In this document: piece after piece, positions 10,830 through 32,649 of the stretch
How the letters are laid out: every line of letters begins with the position of its first letter
Numbering within the stretch: position 1 is the stretch's first letter
The notes under the pieces: generated by a model
Databases searched by the model: none
What the model was told of the DNA's origin: nothing
Seen by the model: the letters and a program-made list of their open reading frames with translations, nothing else
Position numbers and translations under genes: made by a program
Origin: Pterois miles
Taxonomy: Eukaryota > Chordata > Actinopteri > Perciformes > Scorpaenidae
Direction: 5' to 3'
DNA: 64,000 nucleotides
Assembly (NCBI GenBank): GCA_947000775.1
Contig: CAMQGK010000647.1
Span: 186,001 to 250,000, forward strand

Positions 10830-13800
10830 ATGTCGGCCGTGTCCAACGACTCGAGGAAACGGAGCAAGAAGCGGTACGCGGCCGGCCACCACAACAAGCG
10901 GTGGAAGGGCTCCCGGGAGCTGGAGGTGGGCATGGAGGGGATCCTCATCACATGCAACATGAACGAGAGGAAGTGCACCGCGGAGGCCTTCAACCTGCTC
11001 AATGAGTACGCCGACAAGCTGTACGGGCCCGAGAAGGTCAGTCCACAGACACTTCAATAATACATCCACTGTTAACCAGAGCCCTTCTCTGTTATAGACG
11101 AGGCCCGTCTCAAGTAGAAGCTACTGTGCAAGTTGGAGCTAGTGTCAGCACTATGAAGTAGTCATATTATTTACTGTATATTATCTTTATATTCGTCATA
11201 ACATAGTAAAAACTTTTCTTTATTTACTTGCAAATAACCCCAGTGTTTTTTTCTGCCTTTTCCTGCACTTTACATGATTATTTTATGTTGTATTTTTTGT
11301 TACGCTTGTGCATTCTTCAATTGTGCAAAAATAAATACAAAATTGCATATTTAATCATAACTGATTACATTTTTAGTTGCACGCTGGTTTTGTGTATTGC
11401 ATAGGGGTAGCTAGATCAAAAGCTTTTTTATTTTGCACATGCCCATAATCATGTGACATCTAGTGGCTGAATGTTATCAGTGTTATAATAGCACCTTTAA
11501 ATAAATTTTCAAACAAAAAATAAAGAAAAATATGTTAAGATAGTTCTGCCGTATAACACTTGAGGAATTGCTTATTTTATGTAATTGTAAATTGAATATC
11601 TTTGTGTTTTGGACTGTTGACAAAAAAGTCATTAGTAAGGGCATTTTTCAGTACTTCATTGATATTTTAAAGACTAAACAAGTAATAGAAGTTGTAGATA
11701 TAATATGGTATTAACATTCCCCTCTCATGATCACAGTTGCAAGATAATAATGGGAGCAGCAGTGAAGAGGAGGAGGCTGATGAAGAGGATGTTGATGTAG
11801 CACTGAAGAAGGAAGTGGCACAGCTGAAAGCATCTGGAACTAAACAGGAGAGACGCTTCCAGGCTTTGGACAGCGGCGCAAACAATGTCATCTTCATCAA
11901 AACTCAAAATCTGGGTAAGACCTTTATTGAATGAATCATCGCCATGATTTGTAAATTTCAGTATTATTTTGGCCTCAATTATTTTTTTTCCTCTCATAGA
12001 ATCTGACAAGCTGGTTCATCACATCCTGTCCGATCTCCACACCACCAAGAAGAAGAAGTCTCGTGTGATCCTTCGGATGCTACCAGTGAGAGGCTGAAAA
12101 TTACAACTGTCAACCAACCATGAACTGTTAATGTGATACATCTGATTTTACAGATGCAGTATAGAGGGATGTTTTGAGTTTCCAAGCCACTTAAGCTTAA
12201 TAAGCTTGTGTGCTTATTGCAAAAGAGACAGTGGATATAATTGACATTTGAAAATAATTGTAATTTAAACATTCTAATGATGTACAGTATGTATCCAAAT
12301 AATAGTTTAGGCATATTTTTTAACAATAACATACTGTATATTGTTAAATTATGTATAAAGACTGAAATGATTCAAGTTTCATGCTGCCGCCGTGTCTGAT
12401 CCTTGTTTGTGTGTCATCCAGGTAACAGGAACATGCAAGGCCTTTCAGGATGACATGGTGAAGTACTTGACTACTTTCCTGGAGCCTTGGTTCAAAACTC
12501 CAAACTGTGGTACCTACCAGATCGCCTTCAAGGCCCGCAACAGCAGCCACAACAAGAGAGATGAAATCATCAAGTCAATTGCAGGTGTGTTGGACTCTAG
12601 GGGCCCTATCTTAGCAGCAGCGATGCACAGCTGTCTTTGCTAGCTTCAGACCAACGCAGATGTGATTTTCACCCCCAATGCCCATGTTGTGCAAGTAGCA
12701 AATGTACTTGCACCCATCTGTGCACCCATGGGCACGTTGGTGTTAAAATGAGGTGTGGTCAGGCACTTTGTTGGCACATTGTTATCTTGAGGCAGCACAA
12801 AGCGATTGCACCATTGACCAACAAAAGTCTGGTCTAAAGTCTGGAGCAGGATTTGTCTGCCATTTAAAGGGCACTTTATTCAGATAGTAAGCATCTACAT
12901 AGGTGGGTTCACATTACACGTACATTCTGCTTGTTACATACACAGGGACGGGCAGCAGCTCTCCTCCTCCTCAGTTAAATACAGTATTTACGCTAGAACA
13001 GTGTTTTTATTTGTTAAGGAAAACACAAAACTCAATTGGCAGGTGACAATTCAGAATATAATGGAATATAATGAAATAAGGCTCTCAGGCGTTCTGTATT
13101 GGCCAACCAGCAATATGCTCTCAGCGCTCCTCTGGCGTCACCACAGTGACCAGAGAGATCACGGTGTAAACAGGTATCTGTGGTAGGCTCGTTGCGTAGT
13201 CGTGTCACCGGTGTTACACAGTAGTCGGGCATACACCAATTACATTATGTACTGACCGCCCCCACCAAATAAAACCCTTTAAGTTAATGTTCGTGTATCA
13301 GTGCTGTGTTATCAATACATAGTTGGATGACAGACACTACCAGCTGAAAGTCTCAGCTCAGAGCAGATGTCATATTTCACACACACAGACAAGTTGACAG
13401 ACAAGACGGTGGCGGAGGAGTTGGTGTCGAAGCAAAAGCACCTACAGTATTTGGTTGTACTTCAGATTTAACTCCAACGCTATAAGGGAACCATAACGTT
13501 AATGAGATAATCAATGTGAGGAGGACGGAGCATTCACAGTATGCGGCGGAACAGCACCGGGTGGAAACCTGCAGCAGTGAGAGGCCAGACACACACCCAC
13601 CTGACGTTAAAGATCAAAGTAAGCGTGTTACATATATTTACCATCATCACTTCTTGTAAAATGTCCGATGCAATCAGTTACACAATCAGTAACATCACGA
13701 GTTTATCAACCAGTGGGAAAATTTCCCTCCCTGTCACATCCCTACTCTGTGGCATCTTCTCTCTTCATCTGTCTGTGTGTGAGGGGAGACGTAGGCTGCT

Positions 13801-14502
13801 TCGAAGTTTGTGGGCCCTCTCCCCCTATTTTGAATCTGATGGATCCACATGTTACGCGCCACCTCTCCAGTAGTGCACGTCTGTACGCCAGTGCGTAATG
13901 TATTTCTGAAGGATTCCGCTCAACCAGCCCTGAGCCCGCCGTGGGTTGCATCAGAAAGCAGTACAATACAGGTTAATCATATTTAGCCAAGTGCACCTCA
14001 TACATCTGCTCGCACACCTTCACTTCACACACAATCAGATCCCAGGCCAGGAATAGGAAATGACACACTCACAACCCCTTCGCCCCCCCTTTAATCATCA
14101 GTGTACAAAACTGTCTTGTCCCTTTTTTTTTTTTTTTTTTTTTTTTTTTGGTCTTTCACCATTGCAGGTCTCGTGGGGAAGCTGAACCCAAAGAACAAGG
14201 TTGATTTGACCAACCCAGAACTGACAATCATTGTGGAGGTCATCAAGGCGGTGTGTTGCATCAGTGTGGTAAAAGACTATACGCTGTATAGAAAGTACAA
14301 TGTCCAGGAAGTAGTCAAAGAGGACACGCCAAAGCCTGACGTGACCACAGCACAAACGGATAAGAATATGGATGAGGAGAAGGTGAAACACGATGCAGAG
14401 GAGACGAATGAAGAAGAGAAGAAGAAAGGCGAAGAAGACAATGACAACAATGTGCCACAGGAGAGCAAGGAGGCTGATGAGGCTGAAGGCGATGGGGAGT
14501 AA
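10830..14502 (+). CDS. thumpd1: THUMP domain-containing protein 1
   Basis: RNA-binding adaptor that, in yeast and mammals, partners the NAT10/Kre33 acetyltransferase for N4-acetylcytidine formation in tRNA. Five exons: 10830-11036, 11737-11914, 12000-12085, 12422-12584 and 14168-14502, in phase, 322 residues (human ~353). Landmarks in order: a basic N-terminus (SRKRSKKRYAAGHHNKRW); GILITCNMNERKC near residues 35-48; an acidic Ser/Glu stretch opening exon 2; SGANNVIFI; KLVHHIL and KKKKSRVILRMLP; TGTCKAF and FLEPWF at the THUMP core; and VDLTNPE...VIKAVCC..VVKDY closing the domain. The C-tail is acidic and disordered (EEKKKGEEDNDN). Start choice: an in-frame ATG at 10779 exists, but MSAVSNDSRKR at 10830 has the better fit to the family. 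Exon 5 is preceded by a 27-T run. ATTAAA at 14998 is a likely polyA signal. Confidence 0.95.
13190..13745 (+). repeat. Dispersed repeat, family A copy 1 (hAT-like end)
   Basis: In thumpd1 intron 4. Shares ordered blocks with 40500-41032: TATCAATACATAG, GTCTCAGCTCAGAGCAG, GTCATATTTCACA, GAGAGGCCAGACACA, AAAGATCAAAGT and a terminal GTCACATCCCTA. The TAGGGATG-type end resembles hAT terminal repeats. Short ORFs across it are not supported as genes. Confidence 0.75.
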
Positions 14503-14997
14503 GAGCTCACTTTTAGATAAGCTGATTGTGTCAGATTTTTAATTTCTACAAAAAACATCTTAAGTTGCATTATATTGTAGTGTTTTTTTGGTTTAAAATA
14601 GAAGGCTCTTAGCAAAAATCTGTCAATTCTTTTTGACTGATAACACAACTTGACAAAGGTTAGCAGGAGTCGAACAGGATCCTAATTTTATATTCCTAAA
14701 GATACCTGTAATACATTGGTACCAACTTCATTGAGATGTCAATTTTAAATAACTGAATTTTGTGACTTTGAATTAACTGTACATGTCACCATTCTGCAGC
14801 ATAACTGCCATCAGCTCATTTTTTTAAATACTGAATTTGATTTTTAATTTTTAATTTCAATTTTTGTTATTTGTTTTATAATTATTATTAATATTATTAT
14901 TTTACATTTTTACTCAAAGAAAAAGGGTTTTGTTCAGTATGTGTCACATTTAGTAACTCTGGGTTTTGTAACTGTTATTTCCTCAAGCAGTCCCTGA

Positions 14998-15003
14998 ATT
15001 AAA
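14998..15003 (+). terminator. Probable thumpd1 polyA signal
   Basis: ATTAAA about 500 bp after the stop codon, followed by GTGTGTTTGACAGTTTTTG, a GT/T-rich downstream element. Confidence 0.5.
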
Positions 15004-15716
15004 GGCATCCGTGTGTTTGACAGTTTTTGACACATTTCCTCTTTTCTTGGTACGTTATGTTCATAGATGAGAGATAAGACACATCAAAACTACATAAACA
15101 TAACGGGTGTTGGTGGTCTTGTATTTCACATTAAGCACTCAAATGCCCTGTGTGACATTGTGACATGTGCCACCAAGTGGCAGTTCTTCTCTTCACCACA
15201 AGATGGAGTTAAAACCTTCATTTTGGGGAGATGTGATCATCTGAATGACAGGCGAACTCTGGTTATTGCTTCTGGATGAATAGTTTATCAAAATATTTGA
15301 AACAATCTACTAAAGTTCTCTGCAATATCACTTTCTGGTATAAATGCTTGAAATCATTTTCTAAATAATATAAACTGTAGGCTTTCATATCAATGTAAAA
15401 GAATATAATGTCTTATGACATATAGTGAATTTACGTCAGCTGAAAGCTGATAACGGCCATAGTAACCTATAACGATACAGTCTGTGATGCCAAAAATGTA
15501 CATTGGTCTTGGGTGAATTTCTTGAGTGATAATATGCTTCACAATTTGTCATCTTTTGTCATGTTTTATTGTTAGTCAGATTTTTGTGAACATGATTAAT
15601 GTCTCGCTCAGAAAGAAATGCAAAAATATCAGTGATGTGATAAGACTGCACAGCGACGCTTTGAGCTAATGCTACCTGCTTGCTAACATGTTTATATAGT
15701 ATCATGTTAGTATAAT

Positions 15717-16165
15717 GTTGCCTTCAAATGGGATCGTGTTGTGTTCAAGATATGCAAGGGCTTAAGTCGCGAAGAACACCGCTGCTAAGCAACAGCAATA
15801 TTAACGTTATTGTCCAAGTCTCGAAGCCACAGAGGCTAACAAGTTGGCAAGCTAGCAAATGGGTAACATAATGAAGGAAATGCAAAGGCATAATGACAGA
15901 AAGGAGGAGAAAGATGAGGTCGTTGAGAATATCATTTTACTCACACATTATAAGATTACCAAGAAAAACAATATATGACTAAAATGACAATATACAGTAC
16001 TTTACAATATTAACTTATTATGCTCCAATAAATTGACTTCTGTGGGCTCTACCATTTCTCACATCAACAAACACATCACAAGACGTGAACTTCGAGCTTT
16101 CAGAAACTTTCCACTGACAAGGTCATGAATGAAGGGGGGCGTTCATATGGGAACCACGCCTTAAA
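15717..16165 (+). repeat. Dispersed repeat, family D copy 2
   Basis: Second copy of the 9565-10045 repeat, same orientation, sharing GCCTTCAAATGG, AGTCGCGAAGAACACCGCTG, GGAGAAAGATGAGGTC and TTACCAAGAAAAACAA. Scattered substitutions and small indels indicate an old insertion. Confidence 0.85.
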
Positions 16166-16279
16166 TACGGTAAACACCACTCTATTTGAAGTCACTATTT
16201 GTATCGTAAGTTTACCAGGTTCACCATTTTAGCTTTAGCCTGTTAGCACCCTAACATGCTATATAGATCTAATCAAAAA

Positions 16280-16565
16280 GGACAGCTGAGGATGACGGGC
16301 AACCATGTTGAGAGCAGTTGAGGAAATACAAAGCACCGCCCACTAGCCGGAGCACAGCTAATGGGAACGCTCTCTCTCTCTGAGATGAACTGTGATTGGT
16401 CAAAGTCTCCCGTCCCAGGCTAGATTTTTTTAAAGCCTGAAAACAGAGCCAGGAGAAGGTGAAGAAGTCTAATTTTCTCACAGATCACTTGAATTACAAT
16501 TGTTATGGGCTTTCTTTGTCCAATGATGCCAGAAATATTTTGCCTACTGCAGGTTTAAAGCTGTG
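16280..16565 (+). repeat. Dispersed repeat, family E partial copy
   Basis: Matches 33480-33775 in the same orientation: GTTGAGGAAATAC, AAGCACCGCCCAC, GTGATTGGTCAAAGTCT, CTGAAAACAGAGCCA and CAGATCACTTGAATTACAAT, ending in a TTTAAAG-type terminus. Non-coding, probably a non-autonomous DNA transposon. Confidence 0.8.
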
Positions 16566-17689
16566 CTCATGTTTCTGTAGACTTATCCCAGGTCCCTCCT
16601 CTGCGTCCACCGAGCCTTTCTGCAAAGGTCATGTGCAGTCCTTTTAAGATATTACCAGGAGAACTTGGCTGTGTTTGTAGATTTGAGACACTACATTTAA
16701 GAGAAACCTAATATGCTCTCTAAACCAGTGCTATAGCACCCGATGACTGCATTAATCACAGTAAGGACATCCACACCTCTCTCTCTGTCACGTACACATA
16801 ATAGCACACGCATGCATTAACAGAACTGTGAATTTCTCTCTGCTCATTACGCTTGGGCTGAACTGTCGCTGTGACCCGTCCGTCGTTATCTCCACCACAT
16901 TCAGCTAAAACACACAAATTGCATTCTCACTGGCTCTCAGGTACCCCAATCAGTGTGACCTGCTAACTAGCGCATGGCTCCAACACAAGGGGGAAGGATC
17001 GGATGTTTTCAGCCTGCCAGTGTGTTATTAGTACAATACAAATTAGACTGTGTGACTAGCCTACATAATGGATAGCGTACAGTGATGCCTCATAATGATA
17101 TCTCTGTTTTCAGGTGAAATAGAGAACGTAATAAAAACAGAATTTCACACAGATGCAAAGGTTATCATAACATATTATTATATCATAATTAAATGTTACT
17201 GAAATGTTTTATTCAATTCATAAAATGCATTCTGTACAATATGACAATTTTAAATGTTTAAGAGAATAATCAAAATCAAGAGAATATTTGCAGTACTAAC
17301 CGCTTGGTGCTGTCCACATGAAAAAATAGCCTCTGATGTTTTAATTGCCCCCGAAGCCATTTCTAATTAAACCTCAGTTGGCACTAAAGCCCACTGCTTT
17401 CCAGCCAAATAGGCATACGAACACGTACACACTGTTCTGCCACCCAGGATTGAACGCTCATTCAGGTTTAAATGTCACAGGCCTGTGAAACAATCACATC
17501 CACAGGCACATGTGCACACAGTCCCCGGGGTCAGGATTAGCATCCATTGGTGTGGCTCCATATCTGACCTTTATGAGTGGCTAAGTAGTACTCTCCAGGG
17601 TCTCATTTGTCTCACTTTACCCAAACAATGGCCTCAGCCCCCTCACAACTGTAGAGCCCTCTCTCACAGCATAGAATGAACAAGCCAAG

Positions 17690-18917
17690 GCTCAAATTGT
17701 TGAGCTTCAGGGATTTTCAATGACTCCAGGTCTACTTTCACTTACTTACATGTGGTTACAATAACCATTAAAGGGTAACTTTGGTATTTTGCAACCTGGA
17801 CCCAATTTTCCCATGTTTTTGTGACTAATGTGACTAATAGTGATGAGGAAGAACGCTGTAACTGGCAGCCATGAAACGAGCAGTGAGGGCAACTGAACAG
17901 TGTCAATGAAACATTATGTCCACTAAAAGTGCTTGTTTTTGCCACTGACAGGCTCAGACTGTTATTATTATTATTATTGTCTGATAACATTTCTGAAAGG
18001 ACCCTACAGAGAAATAAAACATTTTCCTTCACCTTTATCTTGATCCAGTCTGTATGTTAATGTGTCCGAATCCTGCTCAAGGAAAAGTCTCATTGTAAAA
18101 CTGGACTAGCCGTATACTTTGGCTCCAATAAAAACGGATGGCCATTGAATCCAGAGACCTCATCCACATTGTGGAAATCATCTAAATATTCATGTAGCAA
18201 CTACTATCAATTTAAAAGCCGCTAAGAGGCTGAAGTATAGGCTCTTGACTGTTCCAAAATGTCCAAAAGCCCAGATGCGTTATAATGTTTATTAAATGAA
18301 AGGAAATACTAACAGCAAGGATTACTGGAATAACTAAATGTTAAGTGACAAGACCTGATGAGATCTGTTGGTCAACAGAAAAATATCCAAGCCTATCTTA
18401 CCCTTTTTGTTTAAACTCCAACAGTCCAAGTGAACACATAAAAATAGGTAAAACCACACCCGCTTTCTGTACTCCAACACAACAAACTATGTTTCTACCA
18501 TGGATGTATCCCACTAATCCACTGTTGTTTTCTGACAATACGTCACCTCACCAGATTTCAGAACGAGACTTCTCCTTGAGTGAGACTCTTTCCACAATGT
18601 CAGATACTTATAATAAAAATCAGAGCCTCTCATGGTAAAAACAAACACTTTTAGTGGACGTAAATGATGGTGCCAACTTGCCCCAATAGCACCGTATAGC
18701 AGCCTGTGAGCAGCTGCTGTCTACAGCGCTCTCCCTCAATACTGGACCAGTTTCAGAAATTGTTGTCACTATTAGTCAGTTAGACACAAAAACATGAATA
18801 AATAGGGTCCTTGTTGAAAAATACCAAAGTTACCCTTTAATGGTTATTTTAACCACCTATAAGTAAGTGAAAGTAAACCTGGAGTCCTTGAAAATCCTTG
18901 AAGCTAAACAATTTGAG
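17690..18917. mobile_element. Long-terminal-inverted-repeat element (family C composite)
   Basis: The left end (17690-17800) and the reverse complement of the right end (about 18805-18917) match over about 110 bp: CTCAAATTGTT..GAGCTTCA, GGATTTTCAA, GACTCCAGG, TACTTTCACTTACTTA, then AACCATTAAAGGGTAACTTTGG. The interior contains family C sequence. No transposase ORF is present, so the element is non-autonomous. Confidence 0.75.
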
Positions 18918-21900
18918 AGAGGAGGCTGTGATGTCTTTTCACCCCACAGTAAAAACACTTAATTTGCCTCGCCATTGTCTCTAAAACAGATGCCTGTGTA
19001 ATAAATAAATGGCCCAGCATGCATGCATGTTATGTGCAGCGTTGTCTGGTTCTGGTTCTCACTGTAACAGTAATATTTAAATATCAGTAATGTTATTTTG
19101 GGGTGCACCTTTTGCATGCTGTCCCTATCTTTTATATGTTCAAAATGGTTGCCACAGAGGGCAATCAAAGTTGTTGGTTGCCAGTTGCTCAAAATGGTTG
19201 CCAGTGGCAACCTGGCAACAGTTACTATCAGGCCCTGGGAATAGTATCAGTACTGGCACTGATATCAGCCAATACCATGAGTTATACAATCAGTTACATG
19301 AGAGAAAAAAAGTGATACCAATGCTTCCTTAGTCCAGATATTACATTGCCAAATGCAAGCCTGTCAGACCTGTTAAAGCTGATCTATGTGTATATCTGCA
19401 TGTGTAACTGTGGTTTGCATTAGGCTGCAAGACTTTCTGGTGCATCAGTCACAAGCACTGCAAATTTATGCAATATGGTGAATGGTAAAGTCTCAAAAAT
19501 CATGAAGATGTACAGCAAACACAGTACAGCAGCATTGGCTTGTGGCAACTCATAAAGTTGTCACAAACACCAACACTGACTGAATGTGTTGTTTGTTGAT
19601 AACGAAATGTGGTATCAAAAATGACCACTGAGTTGAACCCAAACGTCCGACAGCGACAACAAAAGGCGATTATGAGCTTTGTCAAACTGGTGTTTACTGC
19701 AGAGCTATTGTATAGGGAGGCTTTTCTGTTATTTTGTCCATCCCTAGGTGTCAGTTGTAGCTTTCCAGATGCTTTCTCCTTTGTCACCCACATACATAGT
19801 CAATAGATACACACACCAATGATTTCTTTATTTATTTATATCTATTGTTGCACTGGGAACATGGTTTAGAGGACATCTATTTCTCCGAGAGAGTCTCTGA
19901 GTGTGTATGTGTGTTATATGTGTGTGGCAGCCAGCTATGTGAATGGGGTTCAATAATGAGAAATGCTTATCAACCCTCTACAGCCTGTCAGCTCGCTGCT
20001 ATTAGCTGTTACCACAACAATCCTACAGGTAGGCCAAGAGGGCTCGTACTGATTCCAAACAGTCCTGTTTGTCCCTGCAGAAAGGGAGCAATCGGCAGAC
20101 GGATTTAGTTGATTAGGATTATGGGAAGTCATTTGTGGAGAAAATAACTGGGCATTTTTAAGGGGTCTATTAATGTTGTGAAATTAGTTTTCTTAATACC
20201 TGAGGGGATGGAGTTGCTGTTTGAATGTAAATCACTGTTTATGTGATTGGAGCGTGGACGAGAGGACGAGGGCTTGGTTTTTAGGAACGCTGAGAAACAG
20301 TTTGCGGAGCTGAAGAGAAGGAGGTGGAGAGATGGAGAGAGCGTGAATGAACAACAAATTCAGGAACAGTTATTCCCCTCCACACACATCCACTCACCCA
20401 TTCTCATCAGCGGTATAATCCTCGCTGAGGGCGCTTTCCATATCACTGGGTGGCTTTTGCTGCAGAGAGACCCATTTTAGCATAATACTAACAAGAACCT
20501 TGACAATTAGTTAGACAGGAGAGGGGACGTGGGGGCAGAGCGCCGGCGAGACAGCGTGCAGAGTAAAGGCGTGAACAAAAAGCTGGGAAAAATAGAAAAA
20601 CAGGAGGTGGAACTGGGACATCAGCTGTGTGACTCTAAAAAGCTTTAATTACTTTTCTTTCATTTAACTTTCCGATGATCAGTGCTATGAGGAACTGGAT
20701 CAGAGCGCTATTTCACCAATGAGACGTATGAATTTGCCTTTAGATGTATGAATACACAGAAGAACTCTGCATATGAATGGCACCAAGACTCTTAAGATGT
20801 AATTGATATAGTTACATGGTCTGTAAAAACATGCAACAAAAGTGCAGTTAGTGTTATTATAAAAGTAGAGAACCACTCAAAGAACAAAGATATTTGCCTT
20901 GACCTAAATGTTAAAAACCAAGTTAGCTAACTTAAGTTAGTGAAAATAAGTGAAAGCTAGCTGGGAAAATAGCCACTGCTCAGCCTTTGTTGAATCTAAA
21001 TTTTGAATATTGTTGAACTTTTTTGTAACTGAAAACTAGGCATCACAATTGATGTACTGGCATCTTGATAATCCTGTTTTTTTAATTCCTCATAACCAAA
21101 TGTAGTTAATGTAGTTAAACTGTAAGAAAAACAGCTAAATCATGGTTGTATAAAGAGAAGTGGATACAGCGTTGGAGGCGAGGCCCCGTTCATTTCTATG
21201 GAAGCTGCTCAGCGGCGCGTGAAGTCACCATCATGGCTTCCACTGTCGTTATGGTCTGAGTCTCCATAGACATAAACAGAGGCAGGAAAGTAACTCTGGG
21301 TTCAGCCATTACTGTGTTTTACAACTTTTAGGATCTAATGATTTCAATAAGGGCTATTAAAGTGTTCGTACTGCGGAGCTGATTTACCTAAAAAAAATTA
21401 TCTGCTGAGTCACAGGTGTCTCTTTCTCTATGTAAATCTATGAGAAAAAGTCTTTTTGGGCTCAATGGCATCACATGACGGACACAGAAGTTGCAGTACC
21501 ACCGTTGGCCACTATGACCATGTTCGGGTCAACGACCTCCGCTCTTCCTGGGGGCTTGAGCTAAATTAGTCTGATAGCTAGCCTAGCTTAGCAGAGAGGA
21601 AGTAAGGCTGCATTCACACGAGTGTTCAGGTTGTGCGGAGGCCTGGGAGAGTCACTCTAATGGCCCATTAACTGCAATGATTTATGATTCTGTTTCTACT
21701 TATTCGCTGCTGCAGCCCCAAACGTACTACTGTCATTCAGTACCTTCAGTTTTCACCAAACTGTCTGAGCTCATGTGAATGCAGCTTAACCACCATCTTA
21801 GTATTCATGTGATGTGGTTGAGTTGGGGTAAAATATTCTTATCGTTTTACCATGCATAAAATAATGCATCACAATCTTTCTATCTGTTGGTTGCCGGCCA

Positions 21901-23772
21901 GCCTGAAAACTTTCAACCCATTTTTTTCTCAACTTCAGTTTCTGTAGCCTAGTGAAGCTGTCAAGATATCAGATTTTCACTGCAAGAATTCCTCAAAACA
22001 ATATTATCACAATATCTATATAAAAGCTGAAAAAATAATAATAATATCAGTCAAATTCATATTTAACTTTGCTTATTGTGCATTTCCTCTTTTGGCAAAT
22101 GAATTACATTCAAAATTTGAGTGTATGGAGATGGAGTCTTTATCTATAATTAAGTGCAAAAGCGTGATTTAAGAGGCACTGGCTTATTTACACAAGATTA
22201 CCATGTCTATTATTAACATGATATCAATATTAATTTTTTTCCATATCATGGTTATGTAGAGTGCTTCAGGAATGATGTATTTTTGTAGGCCAGTAAGGAA
22301 GATAGCATCACCCTGGTTCCCTCGACAAAAAGACAACCTGATTTTTCTACAGGGTTTTGGATTATTGCACAAAATAAGTTCTATGGTAAACAGACGTTTA
22401 TGATAATTTTTTTCTGCTCAGCAAGATAATCTTCACAACTAAACAACGCTTCTATGATTTTGAAGCGTAAATGCAATCGGCAGAATTAAAAAGCTAACGT
22501 TGGGCTTTAAACAAACTACACCACGAGACTGTAAAGGCGAACGAGTCGGCGCATTTAGCCACTTGTTAGCAATCGCCTTTTTAAAGACACATAAGAGCAT
22601 CAAAATTCACAAATAGAGTATGCATTGATTTATTTCATGTCATAGAGCAAAACATTAAGTTCTCTTCAGCTTGTGTTTAACCACAGATGTAATTTTAGGT
22701 ATCTAATTAAAAACTCTTGCAAAAAACCCATTGACTTCCAGATGAATGAACCAAAGTCCAAAAATGCCAACTCATTTCCATTTTAGGACTCATTCCTGTG
22801 GCACTCTACATCACAACACCTCTATCCTGTAGGAACTGTTCTGCGTTTTTGTAGGTCAGATACTGCTTGTTAACTGTTATTCAAAAATAATGTTTGTCAA
22901 AGATGCTGATAGTGGTAACAAGTTGATTGGCTTTACTCTGTTTGCTGGTACATGAATGTTTGGTCAAATGCTGCTCATTCTGTTGTTAATTATGTGTGTT
23001 TTTTGGGGGAGATCTCATTGGATTGGATAACAGTCGCTGCAGAGGACTGAGAGTGTGACAGTGAAACATGTATATGTGATTTTCAGGCAGATGACAGACA
23101 GACAGAAGGGCTCCTCAAGAGGACATACAACTTTAACAGGATTGGAAATGGTACTGACCAGCTGTAAGAGGTAAGAGAGAAAGAGCAGGGGATGAGAGTC
23201 AAAGTGGGAGGAAGGAGGGGCGGCGACTCAAGGAGGAGTGTTGCTAGATCAGTTTGAGGAGGAATTAACTGTCATTTAGCCACAAAGTTGACTAAAGGAC
23301 ACATTTGTGTATGTCCCAACAGCTTGAAGAGATGGATAAGGTGGGTGGAAAGAAAATGGTGGAGAAAAGGAGCGAGCTTTGGGATGAATGAAGCTGTTAA
23401 ACACATCATCAAACGCTACAGGCACAGCAGGGGGCCTCGGGATACAACCGTCTGAGAGATGGGTGGTGTGGGTGTGTGCATGTGTGTGTGTAGTTCTGTA
23501 TTGGCCAAATAAACCATCCATCTGCAGGGAGAAGAGAACAGTGGATGCGGGGAGCGAGGGGGGGTTACAGGACTCTTTACGCTCCATATTTGCACCCTTT
23601 CAAATGCACAGACCGACAGATACACAGTCCTGCCCAGAGGTTCTTTGATGCTTGTCGATACCGCTGCGTGATGATGTCATACGGCAGAGAGCGAGGGAGG
23701 GAGGCACGATCAAAGGAGAGAGGGAGGGATGAAGACGCAGGAGAGGATATCCAAGACAACAACGGGACAAAG

Positions 23773-31698
<7,926 letters not shown>

Positions 31699-32649
31699 CT
31701 GAACACAACACCTGTCCGGAGGTAAGAACATTGCCGCTGTTTCTCACTGACATGTGGGGCTTGTCTCAGATTTGTCTCGCATTCAGAGCTGAGTAAGCTG
31801 TAGTTACCTGTCCATGTTGTCTGTGGTGCTGGTCCTGTGTCTGTCTTTTTCACTTTCAGTGCATCCCGCCTCTTCATCTTAATGGCAATGTGCGGTACAA
31901 GCAGCGTACCATACATCATGTAATAACTGGTAATTAGAGTTATTAGAAGGCTAGCGCTTGTATTGCAATTCACTTAATGTTGTGTGGTTGTGTAATGACC
32001 TGTTGGTGTCGGAAGGGGCGCTGTTACATACCTAGACATAGAACTGCGACAGATAGAACCGTCATCTAGAAACCGCATCTTCTTAAATTTAGCGTCAGTG
32101 GTCGTAACTAACTGCACATGTACCTCACTTGAACATCTAAATTGTGTTTCATTTCGGGGCAAATTGTGCTTTTTATTCCACTTCACTTATCTGACAGCTT
32201 TAGATACTGGATACTTTTCAAATTAATATTTTACATAAACATTTATATAGGTGTCAATACATAAGTATAATAATAAATCCTCCTCAACATTTGGATTACT
32301 ATTAACACCACACCACTGTTCACATACTGTATTTCTAATGACACCATCAATAATTCTGTTACTTAGGTTCAGTAAGCTGCAGTGGTGAAAAGTAACAATA
32401 CATACAGTAGTAATACATTTACTCAACAAGAGTACCCAAGTAGTTATACTACTTGAGTATTTTAATTATATGCAATTACTAACCCCGCTACATTTCAGAG
32501 GAAATGTTGTACTTTTTACTACACTACACTTTTTTAAACCTATAACGAGCAATAAAATCCTTTGTTATGTGAAACCACCTAACATAAATACATTTGGTAA
32601 AATTAGCTCCACTGCATCCAGCTGCAACATTGAAATGCTGCTTACAGGT

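Larger units (their letters stand above)
14503..23772. other. Intergenic, repeat-rich
   Basis: After the thumpd1 3' UTR (to about 15.02 kb) I see no exon with convincing splice sites and family resemblance. Contents: dispersed repeat copies at 15717-16165 and 16280-16565, a long-TIR element at 17690-18917, and a probable low-copy repeat at about 21150-21555. The remainder is unremarkable AT-rich sequence. ORFs of 60-100 codons here have no recognisable domain. Confidence 0.6.

Noticed and set aside
10622..11069. Minus-strand ORFs of 131 and 94 codons
   Set aside because: Shadows of GC-rich thumpd1 exon 1; no independent evidence.
13541..13966. Overlapping ORFs of 70-110 codons in thumpd1 intron 4
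   Set aside because: They mostly lie in a dispersed repeat copy that recurs at 40500-41032.
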